DNA of 64,000 nt from Clavibacter sp. A6099 (GTDB taxonomy: Bacteria; Actinomycetota; Actinomycetes; Actinomycetales; Microbacteriaceae). The DNA lies in assembly GCF_021919125.1 (NCBI RefSeq), contig NZ_CP083439.1:2170001-2234000 (forward strand), written 5' to 3'. The notes below the pieces were generated by a model. The model did no database searches. It was not told the DNA's origin and saw only the letters and a list, made by a program, of their open reading frames with translations. Made by a program: the position numbers and the translations under genes. Shown here one piece after another: positions 48,470 through 58,635 of this stretch. Within the stretch, counting starts at the first letter, position 1. Every line of letters begins with the position of its first letter.

Positions 48470-50035
48470 TCAGACCGCGGGCACGACCGAGTAGGCCTGG
48501 ACCTGGGCCTGCTGCTCGGCCGTCACGAGCGCGCGCACGCGCGTGCCCTCCTCGACGTAGGAGGTCTCGAGCACCTTCGCCCCGTCGTGGAGCATGGCGA
48601 CGACCTCGCCGTGCTCGAACGGCACCAGGAGGTCGACCTCGATGGTCGGCTGCGGCAGGAGCTCCGCGATCCGGCGACGCAGCTCCTCGACGCCCTCGCC
48701 CGTGCGGGCCGAGACGAAGACGCCCTTCGGTGCCAGGCCGCGCAGCACGACGCGGTCGCCGTCGGAGGCGAGGTCGCTCTTGTTGAACACGACGATCTCG
48801 GGGATGGACGAGGCGTCGACCTCCGCGATGACCTCGTGCACGGTCGCGAGCTGGGCAGCGGGATCCGGGTGCGACGCGTCGACGACGTGCACGAGCACGT
48901 CGGAGTCGGCGAGCTCCTCCAGCGTCGAGCGGAAGGCCTCGACCAGCTGGTGCGGCAGGTTGCGCACGAAGCCGACGGTGTCGGCCAGCGTGTAGAGCTG
49001 ACCCTGGTCGGTCTCGGTCTTCCGCACCGTCGCGTCGAGGGTCGCGAACAGCGCGTTCTCGACGAGCACGCCCGCCTTCGTGACGCGGTTGAGCAGCGAC
49101 GACTTCCCGGCGTTGGTGTACCCGACGATCGCGACCGAGGGCACCGAGTGCCGGTCGCGGTTGGCGCGCTTGGTGTCGCGCGCGGGCTTCATGGCGGCGA
49201 TCTGCTTGCGGAGTCGCGCCATGCGCGTGTTGATGCGCCGACGGTCGAGCTCGATCTTGGTCTCACCCGGACCGCGCGATCCCATGCCCGCGCCCGCGCC
49301 TCCGACCTGTCCACCTGCCTGACGCGACATCGAGTCGCCCCACCCGCGGAGGCGCGGGAGGAGGTACTGCAGCTGCGCGAGCTCGACCTGCGCCTTGCCC
49401 TCTCGGCTCTTGGCGTGCTGGCTGAAGATGTCGAGGATCACCGCGGTGCGGTCGATGACCTTGACCTTCACCACGTCCTCGAGCGCACGCCGCTGGCTCG
49501 GGGCGAGCTCGGTGTCCGCGATGACCGTGTCCGCGCCGACCGCCGCCACGAGCGCGCGCAGCTCCTCGGCCTTGCCTCGGCCGAAGTAGGTGCTGGGATC
49601 CGGCGTGGGACGGCGCTGCAGGAGGCCGTCGAGCACGACCGCGCCCGCGGTCTCCGCGAGGGCCGCGAGCTCGCGCATGCTGTTCTCGGCGTCGTCGACG
49701 GACCCCTGCGAATACACGCCGATGAGCACGACGTTCTCGAGGCGCAGCTGCCGGTACTCGACCTCGGTGACGTCCTCGAGCTCGGTGGAGAGGCCGGGGA
49801 CCCGGCGCAGCGCCTGGCGGTCGGCGCGCTCGCTCTGGTCGCCGTCCGATCCCTGCTCGGTGTCGGGGTTCGCGGACAGGGCCTGCGCACCGGACCCGCG
49901 GAAGAGCGCGTAGCCGGCCGACCGGTTCTCCGCTCGGCCCAGGACGCGCGCGACGACGTCGTCCCGGTCGGTGTTCTCGGTGGACGTCGTCGTCGTGTCC
50001 GCGGGCTCGTGGTCGTGCTCGTCGTGCGTTGTCAT
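48470..50035 (-). CDS. hflX: GTPase HflX
   Basis: Ribosome-associated GTPase that splits stalled 70S ribosomes. 521 aa. An acidic/Thr-rich head of about 90 residues precedes the HflX N-domain (TYFGRGKAEELRALV), the glycine-rich hinge GAGAGMGSRGPGETKIELDRR, and the G domain with GYTNAGKSSLLNR, DTVGFVRNLP and NKSD. Divergent from the methyltransferase gene with only 40 bases between starts. Confidence 0.95.
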   Translation of the reverse strand: MTTHDEHDHEPADTTTTSTENTDRDDVVARVLGRAENRSAGYALFRGSGAQALSANPDTEQGSDGDQSERADRQALRRVPGLSTELEDVTEVEYRQLRLENVVLIGVYSQGSVDDAENSMRELAALAETAGAVVLDGLLQRRPTPDPSTYFGRGKAEELRALVAAVGADTVIADTELAPSQRRALEDVVKVKVIDRTAVILDIFSQHAKSREGKAQVELAQLQYLLPRLRGWGDSMSRQAGGQVGGAGAGMGSRGPGETKIELDRRRINTRMARLRKQIAAMKPARDTKRANRDRHSVPSVAIVGYTNAGKSSLLNRVTKAGVLVENALFATLDATVRKTETDQGQLYTLADTVGFVRNLPHQLVEAFRSTLEELADSDVLVHVVDASHPDPAAQLATVHEVIAEVDASSIPEIVVFNKSDLASDGDRVVLRGLAPKGVFVSARTGEGVEELRRRIAELLPQPTIEVDLLVPFEHGEVVAMLHDGAKVLETSYVEEGTRVRALVTAEQQAQVQAYSVVPAV

Positions 50036-50075
50036 GTGCTCCCATCGTAGCGCGGGCGTCCGGTATCGTCCCGGT

Positions 50076-50702
50076 ATGGCCGACGCGCATTACTTCTCCC
50101 CGTCGCCGGCCGGCCCCCTGCGCACGCGCACGATCACGGTCGAGCTCGGCGGACGCACGGTGGACGTCGAGACCGCCGGCGGCGTCTTCAGCCCCGAGCA
50201 CGTCGACCAGGGCTCCCTGGTGCTGCTGCGCAGCGTCCCGGAGCCCCCTGCCGAGGGGCATCTGCTGGACGTGGGCTGCGGCTGGGGCCCCGTCGCGTTG
50301 GATCTGGCGATGCGGTCGCCGGCGGCCACCGTCTGGGCCGTCGACGTGAACGAGCGGGCGCTTGCGCTGACGCGGGCGAACGCCCAGACCCTCGGCCTCG
50401 AGAACGTCAACGCCGTGCTGCCCGAGGACGTCCCCGCGCATCTCGAGTTCGCCGCCGTCTGGTCGAACCCGCCGATCCGCGTCGGCAAGGAGGCGCTGCA
50501 CGGCATCCTGCTCGACTGGATGCCGCGGCTCGCCCCGGGCGCGGACGCCTGGCTCGTGGTGCAGCGGAACCTCGGATCCGACTCGCTGCAGCGCTGGCTG
50601 GTCGATGCGCTGCCCGCGGGCCTCGAGACGACGCGTGCCGCGTCCGACAAGGGGTTCCGGGTGCTGCGCGTGCACCGCGCCGACAGCGGCTCCGACTCCT
50701 AG
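50076..50702 (+). CDS. Class I SAM methyltransferase, RsmC-like half-size
   Basis: 208 aa, ATG 50076-50078. SAM motif I is LLDVGCGWGPVALDLA, the acidic residue of motif II in WAVDVNERALALTRANA, and motif IV WSNPPIRVGKEALH is the N-P-P-[FYI] type of N-methyltransferases acting on guanine or glutamine. Resembles the catalytic half of RsmC/RlmG (N2-methylguanosine). Target unknown. Converges with dapF. Confidence 0.85.
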   Translation: MADAHYFSPSPAGPLRTRTITVELGGRTVDVETAGGVFSPEHVDQGSLVLLRSVPEPPAEGHLLDVGCGWGPVALDLAMRSPAATVWAVDVNERALALTRANAQTLGLENVNAVLPEDVPAHLEFAAVWSNPPIRVGKEALHGILLDWMPRLAPGADAWLVVQRNLGSDSLQRWLVDALPAGLETTRAASDKGFRVLRVHRADSGSDS

Positions 50703-50741
50703 GACCGGGCACCCGCGTCGGTCGCCCGACGCCTCACCGGA

Positions 50742-51620
50742 TCAGGCCAGCGCCACGACCCCGTCGAAGACCAGCTCGGCCGGTCCCGACAGGCCCACGT
50801 GCTCGCCGTCCTCCGTCGGGAACATGCGGACGCCGAGCGCACCGCCCGGCAGCTGCACGCGCCACTGGTGCGGTGCTGCGGCGCCCGCCCAGTGCCGCGT
50901 CGCGAGGGCCGCCGCCGCGGCGCCGGTCCCGCAGCTCAGCGTCTCGCCGCTCCCGCGCTCGTGGACGCGCATGGTGATGTGGCCCACCCCGTCGACGACG
51001 AGCGGATCCGCCGGCACCACCAGCTCGACGTTCGCGCCGGCGGCGGGCTCGGGATCCAGCTGCGGCACGAACGCGAGGTCGGCCTCCGCGAGCTCGTCCT
51101 CGCTCGACAGCGCGACCACCACGTGCGGGTTGCCGACGTCGATGCCGAGGCCCGGACGCGCGACCTGGAGGTCCTTGGCGCGCACGAGGGGCTCGCCCCC
51201 CGCCAGCTCCCAGCGGCCGAGGTCGACCTGGAAGCCGGATCCGCTGCGCTGGACGTCGCGGACACCAGCCCGGGTGCCGATGGGGATCGTGCGTCCCGGG
51301 GGCAGCTCGATGAGGCCGTTCTCGATGAGGAAGAGCGTGAAGACGCGGATCCCGTTGCCGCACATCTCGGCGGGGCTGCCGTCGACGTTGCGGTAGTCCA
51401 TGAACCACTCGGCGTCCGGATCCTCCTCGAGGGCGGCGCGGCCCTCGGGGATGCGACTCGAGAGCACCGCGCGTATCGTCCCGTCGGCGCCGATGCCGAA
51501 GTGGCGGTCGCAGAGGGCCTGCACCTGCGTGTCGGTCAGGTCGATCTCGCCCGCGGGATCCGCGAACAGCACGAAGTCGTTGCCCGTGCCCTGGCCCTTG
51601 GTGAACTGCAGGTCTGCCAT
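50742..51620 (-). CDS. dapF: Diaminopimelate epimerase
   Basis: Interconverts LL- and meso-diaminopimelate for lysine and peptidoglycan. 292 aa. [12 protein letters not shown] at the start; first catalytic Cys in [10 protein letters not shown] and second in [13 protein letters not shown]. Follows miaA after 9 bases. Confidence 0.96.
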   Translation of the reverse strand: MADLQFTKGQGTGNDFVLFADPAGEIDLTDTQVQALCDRHFGIGADGTIRAVLSSRIPEGRAALEEDPDAEWFMDYRNVDGSPAEMCGNGIRVFTLFLIENGLIELPPGRTIPIGTRAGVRDVQRSGSGFQVDLGRWELAGGEPLVRAKDLQVARPGLGIDVGNPHVVVALSSEDELAEADLAFVPQLDPEPAAGANVELVVPADPLVVDGVGHITMRVHERGSGETLSCGTGAAAAALATRHWAGAAAPHQWRVQLPGGALGVRMFPTEDGEHVGLSGPAELVFDGVVALA

Positions 51621-51629
51621 CCCTCCAGC

Positions 51630-52553
51630 CTACGGGCGCGCCGCCGGGAGGGCGTCGAGCGAGTTCTCGAGGAGCCGCTCGTCGCGCGCGTCGAGCCGCA
51701 CCGCGTCGGCGTAGCGACCGAACCACGACACCTGCCGCCGCGCGTAGCGACGGGTGAGCGCACGCGTCTCCTCCATCGCCTCCTCCTCGGTGAGCTCCCC
51801 CGCGAGCTGTCGCGCCGCCTGCGCGTAGCCGATGGCGCGGGACGCGGTGACACCGTCCGCGAGCCCCGCGGGCAGCAGCCCGGCGACCTCGTCGACGAGG
51901 CCGTCTGCCCACATGCCGGAAACGCGGGCGTCGAGCCGCGGCACGAGCTCCTCGCGCGGCAGCGTGAGCGCCAGGATCCGCGCGGGGTGCCACGGGCGCG
52001 GCTCGGCGGACGCACGCTCCGGCTGCGGACCCGTGATCTCGACGACCTCCAGCGCGCGCACGAGGCGCCGCCCGTTGTGCGCGCCGATCCGCTGGGCTGC
52101 GGCCGGGTCGAGCTCCCGGAGGCGTCGATGGAGCATGCCCGGCCCGGTCTCCGCGAGCTCCCGCTCCAGGCGCCGTCGGATCTCGGGGTCCGTGCCGGGG
52201 AACTCGTAGTCGAACAGGACCGACGAGACGTAGAGTCCGGATCCGCCGACGAGGATCGGGACCGCACCGCGTTCGAGGATGCCGGTGATCACCCCGCGCG
52301 CCTCCTCCTGGTACGCGGCCACGGTCGCCTCGGCGGTCACGTCGAGGACGTCGAGCATGTGGTGCGGCACATCACCACGTTCGGCCTCCGGCAGCTTGGC
52401 CGTGCCGATGTCCATGCCGCGGTACAGCTGCATGGCGTCCGCGTTGACGATCTCCGCAGCGCGACCCTGCGACCGCAGCCGTTCCGCGATGTGGAGGGAC
52501 AGCCCGGACTTGCCGGTGCCGGTGGCGCCGACGACCGCGACGATCGGGATCAC
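51630..52553 (-). CDS. miaA: tRNA dimethylallyltransferase
   Basis: Adds an isopentenyl group to A37 of UNN-reading tRNAs. GTG 52551-52553 overlaps the miaB stop; 307 aa. [17 protein letters not shown] is the P-loop, [17 protein letters not shown] the DSxQ-like region and [13 protein letters not shown] the C-terminal motif. Confidence 0.96.
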   Translation of the reverse strand: MIPIVAVVGATGTGKSGLSLHIAERLRSQGRAAEIVNADAMQLYRGMDIGTAKLPEAERGDVPHHMLDVLDVTAEATVAAYQEEARGVITGILERGAVPILVGGSGLYVSSVLFDYEFPGTDPEIRRRLERELAETGPGMLHRRLRELDPAAAQRIGAHNGRRLVRALEVVEITGPQPERASAEPRPWHPARILALTLPREELVPRLDARVSGMWADGLVDEVAGLLPAGLADGVTASRAIGYAQAARQLAGELTEEEAMEETRALTRRYARRQVSWFGRYADAVRLDARDERLLENSLDALPAARP

Positions 52554-54136
52554 GCGCGGTGGCGCGGGTGCGCGGACCCGTCGACCGCGCCCGCGGATGC
52601 GATGGTCGGCACGCGGAGCGAGGGCAGCCCGAGCGAGACGCGCGGTGCACCGTTCGAGCTGGCGCCTGCCGCGGGCGCGGGCACGCCGCAGGAGTCGGCC
52701 TGCGCGCGCTCCCACGCGTCGCCCGCCCGGGTGCGGCGGATGCGCAGCGGGGCCTGGTCGACCGAGTCCGCGATGAGGTGGAACGGCGCCGCCCGCGTGA
52801 TCTCGACCTCGACGGCGTCTCCTGGCCGCGGCTCGCCGCTGCCCGCGGGCACGTCGAGGTGGACGAGGCGGCCGTCCTGCGCGCGCCCCGTGACCCGGCG
52901 GGTGTCGCCGTCCTTGCGACCCTCGTGCGCGCTGACCAGCACCTCGACCGTGCGGCCGACGACACGCTCGTTCTCCTCGTGGCTGATGCGCTCCTGGAGC
53001 GCGGTGAGGCGTCCGTAGCGCTCCTTCACGACATCGGCGGGCACCTGCTCCTCCATCGTCGCGGCCGGAGTCCCCGGGCGGATCGAGTACTGGAACGTGA
53101 ACGCGGACGAGAAGCGGGCCGCCTCGACGACGCGGAGGGTCTCCTGGAAGTCCTCCTCCGTCTCGCCGGGGAAGCCGACGATGATGTCGGTCGTGATCGC
53201 CGCGTCCGGGATGCGCGTGCGCACGCGGTCGAGGATCCCGAGGAAGCGCTCGGACCGGTACGACCGGCGCATCGCCTTGAGGACACGATCGGATCCGGAC
53301 TGCAGCGGCATGTGCAGCTGCGGCATCACGGCCCGCGTCTCGGCCATCGCGTCGATCACGTCGTCGGTGAAGGCGGCCGGGTGCGGGCTCGTGAAGCGGA
53401 TGCGCTCGAGGCCCTCGATGGCGCCCGCGGCGCGGAGCAGCTTGCCGAACGCCTGCCGGTCGCCGAACTCGACGCCGTAGGAGTTGACGTTCTGGCCGAG
53501 CAGGGTGACCTCGACGGCGCCGTCGTCCACGAGCGCCTGGATCTCGGCGAGGATGTCGCCCGGCCGTCGGTCCTTCTCCTTGCCGCGCAGGGCGGGCACG
53601 ATGCAGAACGTGCAGGTGTTGTTGCACCCCACCGAGATCGACACCCACCCGCTCGCGATCTCGTCGCGCTTCGTGGGCAGCGTGGACGGGAACGTCTCGA
53701 GGCTCTCCAGGATCTCGAGCTGCGCTTCGCCGTTGTGCCGCGCACGTTCGAGCAGCGTCGGCAGGGCGCCCATGTTGTGGGTGCCGAAGACGACGTCGAC
53801 CCAGGGCGCCTTCTCGAGGACGGTCGCCCGGTCCTTCTGCGCGAGGCATCCGCCGACGGCGATCTGCATGCCCTCGTGCCGGCGCTTCACACCGGCGAGA
53901 TGGCCGAGGTTGCCGTAGAGCTTGTTGTCCGCGTTCTCGCGGACGGCGCACGTGTTGATGACGACGATGTCGGCCTCGGCGCCCTCGGCCGACACGTAAC
54001 CGGCGGCCTCGAGCGATCCCGTGAGCCGCTCCGAGTCGTGCACGTTCATCTGGCACCCGTAGGTGCGGACCTCGTACGTCCGGGGCCGCTCAGCTGCGGG
54101 CGGGGCGTCGCGGACGTGCTCGGCGAGGGTGCTCAT
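52550..54136 (-). CDS. miaB: tRNA methylthiotransferase MiaB
   Basis: Radical-SAM enzyme adding the 2-methylthio group to i6A37, the product of MiaA. 528 aa. UPF0004 domain Cys: [18 protein letters not shown] and GGCLAQ bind one 4Fe-4[12 protein letters not shown] binds the SAM cluster. A TRAM domain ([15 protein letters not shown]) follows, then about 65 extra low-complexity residues after it, longer than usual. Confidence 0.96.
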   Translation of the reverse strand: MSTLAEHVRDAPPAAERPRTYEVRTYGCQMNVHDSERLTGSLEAAGYVSAEGAEADIVVINTCAVRENADNKLYGNLGHLAGVKRRHEGMQIAVGGCLAQKDRATVLEKAPWVDVVFGTHNMGALPTLLERARHNGEAQLEILESLETFPSTLPTKRDEIASGWVSISVGCNNTCTFCIVPALRGKEKDRRPGDILAEIQALVDDGAVEVTLLGQNVNSYGVEFGDRQAFGKLLRAAGAIEGLERIRFTSPHPAAFTDDVIDAMAETRAVMPQLHMPLQSGSDRVLKAMRRSYRSERFLGILDRVRTRIPDAAITTDIIVGFPGETEEDFQETLRVVEAARFSSAFTFQYSIRPGTPAATMEEQVPADVVKERYGRLTALQERISHEENERVVGRTVEVLVSAHEGRKDGDTRRVTGRAQDGRLVHLDVPAGSGEPRPGDAVEVEITRAAPFHLIADSVDQAPLRIRRTRAGDAWERAQADSCGVPAPAAGASSNGAPRVSLGLPSLRVPTIASAGAVDGSAHPRHRA

Positions 54137-54186
54137 GATGGCTCGATCCTACGTGCGCGGACGCGTCGCGCCTCCCGACGAGCAGG

Positions 54187-55236
54187 TCAGCGGAAGCGCA
54201 CGCGGGAGGAGCCGCGGCGGGTGGCGAGCGCGGCCTTCGCCGCATCGCGCACGACGCCACCCCCGTAGCCGCGGCGCATCAGGAACGAAGTCAGGCGCCG
54301 CTCGGCCGTCTCGTCGTCGTACGACGAGAGCTGACCCACGCGCTTCATCGCGACCTCGGTGGCGCGCGCGAGCTCGTCGTCGGGCTGCTCGGCCATGGCT
54401 TCCTCGATGACGAGGGGATCGAGCTTGCGGCGGCGCATCTCCATCTCGACCGACCGCCGACCGAGGCCCTTGCGGTCGAGGTGCGTGTGCAGGATCTGCT
54501 CCGCCAGCGCGGCCTCGTCGATGTACTGCAGGGAGACGTACCTGGCGAGCGTCTCCTCCGCGATGTCCGCGTCGATCTCCGCACCGTCGAGCACCTCGCG
54601 CGCCTCGGCGAGCGAGAGCCCTCGACCGCGTAGGCGGTTGGCGAGGACGTTGTCCGCCCGACGCCGCTGCCGCTCGGGCGTCCGCTCAGCAGCGCGCTCC
54701 TCCTCCGCCTCCGCCTCGCGACGCTCGTCCTCGACGCGGTCCTCCTCGAGCCGGAGCATGTCCTTCCGGTACGCCTCGTCCTGCTCCGCCTTGGCGCGCG
54801 CTCGCTCGGTGCGCTCCTGCTCGGCGCGCCATGCGGCGGGGGTCGAGTCGTCCTCGGACGCCGGCTCGGACCGGGGCCCGTCGGGGAATGCGGGAGCCGC
54901 ATCCCCCGACCCTCGCGTGGCCTGGGCCTCGGCCTCGGCGAGGACTCGCCGCGCCTCCGCGATGCGCTCCTGCGCCGCGAGCGCACGACCGGCTTCCGAC
55001 GCGTCGACGGCGGCACCGATCGTGACGATGCCGTCCACCTCGGTGACCGTCCGGCCGCGTGCGGGATGCGTCGGCGCGACCTGAGCCGCGGGCGGCTCCG
55101 CGGCGGGCGACGCGGGCTCGACGGTCGGCCGGGCTGCCTCTCGCCGCGAACGCCGCGCGGCGAGTGAGGCGACGGGCGCGATCTCGTCGGGCCCGGGGCC
55201 CGTGCCCTGCTCGCCCTCGGAGGGGAATCTGACCAT
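54187..55236 (-). CDS. recX: Regulatory protein RecX with long N-terminal extension
   Basis: RecX binds and caps RecA filaments. ATG 55234-55236, GGAAG upstream; 349 aa, about twice the family's usual length. The RecX fold is the last 150 residues (LANRLRGRGLSLAEAREVLD, EQILHTHLDRKGLGRRSVEMEMRRR, FLMRRGYGGGVVRDA). Residues 1-130 are Pro/Ala/Glu-rich and 140-200 form a charged, probably coiled, helix rich in Arg/Glu. Follows recA. Confidence 0.9.
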   Translation of the reverse strand: MVRFPSEGEQGTGPGPDEIAPVASLAARRSRREAARPTVEPASPAAEPPAAQVAPTHPARGRTVTEVDGIVTIGAAVDASEAGRALAAQERIAEARRVLAEAEAQATRGSGDAAPAFPDGPRSEPASEDDSTPAAWRAEQERTERARAKAEQDEAYRKDMLRLEEDRVEDERREAEAEEERAAERTPERQRRRADNVLANRLRGRGLSLAEAREVLDGAEIDADIAEETLARYVSLQYIDEAALAEQILHTHLDRKGLGRRSVEMEMRRRKLDPLVIEEAMAEQPDDELARATEVAMKRVGQLSSYDDETAERRLTSFLMRRGYGGGVVRDAAKAALATRRGSSRVRFR

Positions 55237-55311
55237 GGTGCTTCCGTCCTCGGATGGGTCGTCCCCTGCTGGCGCCGGGCGCCATCGGGGAAGAGCCGGA
55301 ATGGTGCAGGT

Positions 55312-55342
55312 GGCGGGGCGCATCGGTGCGATGCGCCCCGCC
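55312..55342 (-). promoter_or_regulatory. Hairpin between recA and recX
   Basis: Perfect 13-bp stem GGCGGGGCGCATC/GATGCGCCCCGCC, 5-base loop, 13 bases after recA. No T-run. Likely a partial terminator keeping RecX below RecA, as reported for recA-recX in E. coli. Confidence 0.7.
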
Positions 55343-55355
55343 GGGGTGCGCCGGG

Positions 55356-56444
<1,089 letters not shown>

Positions 56445-56639
56445 GGGGTGCTCCTCGTGTCGAAGGTGGGTTGCCTGCAGGCTGTCGCTCCGCTCCCGCT
56501 GGCCGCGGGGTCCGGTGCCGACAAGGCGACGGGTGATCTCCGCGAGGTGCACGTTATGCGGCGCCGCCGACATCGCTGCCGGAGTGGCCGGACCTGTGCA
56601 GTCCGCGCTTCGAATCGCTCCTGTGGGGAGACTACGCGC

Positions 56640-56659
56640 GTTCGAAGGGATATTCGAAC
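56640..56659 (-). promoter_or_regulatory. SOS box upstream of recA
   Basis: Perfect palindrome, arms GTTCGAA and TTCGAAC around a 6-base centre, about 195 bases before recA. It contains the LexA half-sites CGAA/TTCG at the right spacing. TAGTCT at about 56629-56634 may be the -10. The region 56445-56726 carries no gene. Confidence 0.65.
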
Positions 56660-56726
56660 GACGCGCCGCGTGTCGACGACGGATCCGCAGCGCGTCGAGG
56701 ACGAGGAGCTGCGGCGGACGGGAGCG

Positions 56727-56951
56727 TCAGGCGCGCGGCTCGGGCACCCCGGCGCCGTTCCAGCGCGCGCGCGGCACCTCCTGCGCGCGGCAGAGGGCGA
56801 GCCAGACCTCGCGGGCGGGCGTACCGTCCTTCAGCGCCTGCGCGCACGTGCGCCCGCCGAGGTCGCCGAGCACGAGGTCCGCGACGAGCACCGGTCCGTA
56901 GCCGGCGCCGAACTCGTCGGAGACGGCCCGTTGGAACTCGCTCAGTCGCAT
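56727..56951 (-). CDS. DUF3046 small protein
   Basis: 74 aa from MRLSEFQRAVSDEFG (56949-56951). YGPVLVADLVLGDLGGRT and ALKDGTPAREVWLALC fit DUF3046, an actinobacterial family next to recA (Rv2738c). Function unknown. An upstream in-frame start would add 10 residues and is less likely. Confidence 0.85.
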   Translation of the reverse strand: MRLSEFQRAVSDEFGAGYGPVLVADLVLGDLGGRTCAQALKDGTPAREVWLALCRAQEVPRARWNGAGVPEPRA

Positions 56952-56988
56952 GCAGACCACGCTACCTGCTGCCGTCTGCACGACGACG

Positions 56989-57019
56989 CCCCGCCCGTCA
57001 CGAGGACGAGCGGGGCGGG
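56989..57019 (-). terminator. Possible terminator after clgR
   Basis: Arms CCCGCCC/GGGCGGG around a 15-base loop, 18 bases after clgR. No T-run. Confidence 0.4.
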
Positions 57020-57036
57020 AGGCCGTGGAGGAGAGG

Positions 57037-57345
57037 TCAGCGCGCGACGAGGTCGCTGTCGAAGCCGGCGACCAGGTCGTCGGGGATGGTGTCGGGGATG
57101 GGGTTGAGACCCTCGATGACGGCGAGGCGGTCGCCGACCTCGCGCATGATGACGGAGATGGGGGTGTCCAACGCGTCGGCGACGGACGCGAGGATCTCGC
57201 TCGACGCCTCCTTCTGGCCCCGCTCGACCTCGCTGAGGTACCCGAGGGCGACGCTCGCCTTGCTGGCGACCTGCCGGAGCGTGCGCCCCTTCTGCAGGCG
57301 GAAGTCGCGAAGGACGTCGCCGATCTCCTGACGGACTAGAACCAC
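57037..57345 (-). CDS. clgR: ClgR-type transcriptional regulator
   Basis: 102-aa XRE-family HTH protein: LRDFRLQKGRTLRQVASKASVALGYLSEVERGQKEAS. In Streptomyces, Corynebacterium and Mycobacterium ClgR activates clp protease genes and is itself degraded by Clp. The C-terminal end VAGFDSDLVAR lacks an Ala-Ala degron. Neighbour order pgsA-cinA-clgR matches those groups. Confidence 0.9.
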   Translation of the reverse strand: MVLVRQEIGDVLRDFRLQKGRTLRQVASKASVALGYLSEVERGQKEASSEILASVADALDTPISVIMREVGDRLAVIEGLNPIPDTIPDDLVAGFDSDLVAR

Positions 57346-57423
57346 GGGAGCCTCCTCGTTGCGCCTGGTGCCTGATCGAACCGGAGGTCCGGGGCTGATG
57401 GGTGACCATCTGGCCGAGGACTC

Positions 57424-57429
57424 AGGCTA
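57424..57429 (-). promoter_or_regulatory. Possible -10 of clgR
   Basis: TAGCCT on the minus strand, 79 bases before clgR; no good -35 upstream, as might be expected of an activator-dependent promoter. Weak evidence. Confidence 0.3.
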
Positions 57430-57484
57430 AGCAGGGGCACTGGGCGTTGCTTGTGAACGTGATTACGACAACGCGGGAGCCGCA

Positions 57485-58006
57485 TCAGATGTTCCCGCCC
57501 GATTCGAGCGCGTGGACGAGGGCTTCGAGGGCCGCCCGGACGACACCCGCGCGGACCGCCTGGCGGTCTCCGTCGAGGTGCAGCGCGATGGCGCGCGAGT
57601 CGCCGTCGATGGACAGGCCGACGAAGGCCGTGCCCGGCGGCTGCCCGTCCTGGGGGTCCGGACCGGCGGCGCCCGTCGTCGACACGCCGATGTCGGCGGG
57701 GCGCCCGTCGATCGCGCATGCCTGGCGCACGCCGCGGGCCATCTGCCTCGCCACGTCAGGGTGGACCGCGCCGTGGACCGCGAGGATCGAGGACTCGACC
57801 CCGAGGATCGTGCGCTTGAGGGCGGTGTCGTAGGACACGATGCCGCCCAGGAGCGCCCGGGAGGCGCCGGGGACTCCCACGAGGGCGGCGGTGAGCAGGC
57901 CGCCCGTCAGCGACTCCGCGACCGCCATGCGCCGGCCGCTCGCCACGAGGGCGGCGATGACGCGCTCGGCGAGCTGCTCGACGGGGACGTCGTCCGCCGC
58001 GCTCAC
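57485..58006 (-). CDS. cinA: Nicotinamide-nucleotide amidohydrolase (CinA C-terminal domain)
   Basis: 173 aa from GTG 58004-58006, overlapping pgsA. Only the PncC/CinA-C domain is present: RMAVAESLTGGLLTAALV, VSYDTALKRTILGV, VSTTGAAGPDPQDG. Recycles NMN to NaMN. The N-terminal pyrophosphatase domain of full CinA is absent, as in many actinobacteria. Confidence 0.92.
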   Translation of the reverse strand: MSAADDVPVEQLAERVIAALVASGRRMAVAESLTGGLLTAALVGVPGASRALLGGIVSYDTALKRTILGVESSILAVHGAVHPDVARQMARGVRQACAIDGRPADIGVSTTGAAGPDPQDGQPPGTAFVGLSIDGDSRAIALHLDGDRQAVRAGVVRAALEALVHALESGGNI

Positions 58007-58632
58007 GACGCGCGCTCCGCCCGCAGCGCCTGGCGCATGTAGTCGAGGCCCGAGAGGACCGTGAGGACGAAGGCGATCGACATGAGCACCGTGTTGACGA
58101 CGTGCATGCCGTCGCCGACCACGTCCCACGACGGGAGCAGCGCGACGCTGATCGCCACGGCCTGCGCGATCGTCTTGAGCTTGCCGCCGCGGGACGCCGC
58201 GACCACCCGGTCGCGGAGCACGGCGAAGCGGTACGCCGTGATGCCGAGCTCGCGCACGAGGATCACGATGGTGACCCACCACGGCAGCTCGCCGAGCACG
58301 GAGAGCATCACGAGCGCCGCGCCCGTGAGCACCTTGTCGGCGATGGGGTCGAGGAGCTTGCCGAGGTCGGTGACGAGGTTGCGGCTGCGGGCGATGTGCC
58401 CGTCGACGCCGTCGGTCGCGATGGCCACGATGAAGAGGGCCGCGGCGGCGTACCGCAGCGGGCCGTCGGCGCCGTCGTCCGCCACGAGGAGGACGACGAA
58501 GACGGGGGCGAGCAGGATCCGCACGATCGTGAGGACGTTGGCGACGTTCCAGGGGCTCGCCGGGGAGTCGCCCGCGCGCCAGATGCGCGGCGCCCCGGTG
58601 CCTGCGGTGCCGGATGCGCTCCGCTCGGACAT
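58003..58632 (-). CDS. pgsA: CDP-diacylglycerol-glycerol-3-phosphate phosphatidyltransferase
   Basis: Membrane enzyme of phosphatidylglycerol synthesis. 209 aa with about five helices. The CDP-alcohol phosphatidyltransferase motif is DGVDGHIARSRN followed by GKLLDPIADK. Could also be another PgsA paralogue (Rv2746c pgsA3). Coupled to cinA; ftsK ends 3 bases upstream. Confidence 0.93.
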   Translation of the reverse strand: MSERSASGTAGTGAPRIWRAGDSPASPWNVANVLTIVRILLAPVFVVLLVADDGADGPLRYAAAALFIVAIATDGVDGHIARSRNLVTDLGKLLDPIADKVLTGAALVMLSVLGELPWWVTIVILVRELGITAYRFAVLRDRVVAASRGGKLKTIAQAVAISVALLPSWDVVGDGMHVVNTVLMSIAFVLTVLSGLDYMRQALRAERAS

Positions 58633-58635
58633 GGG

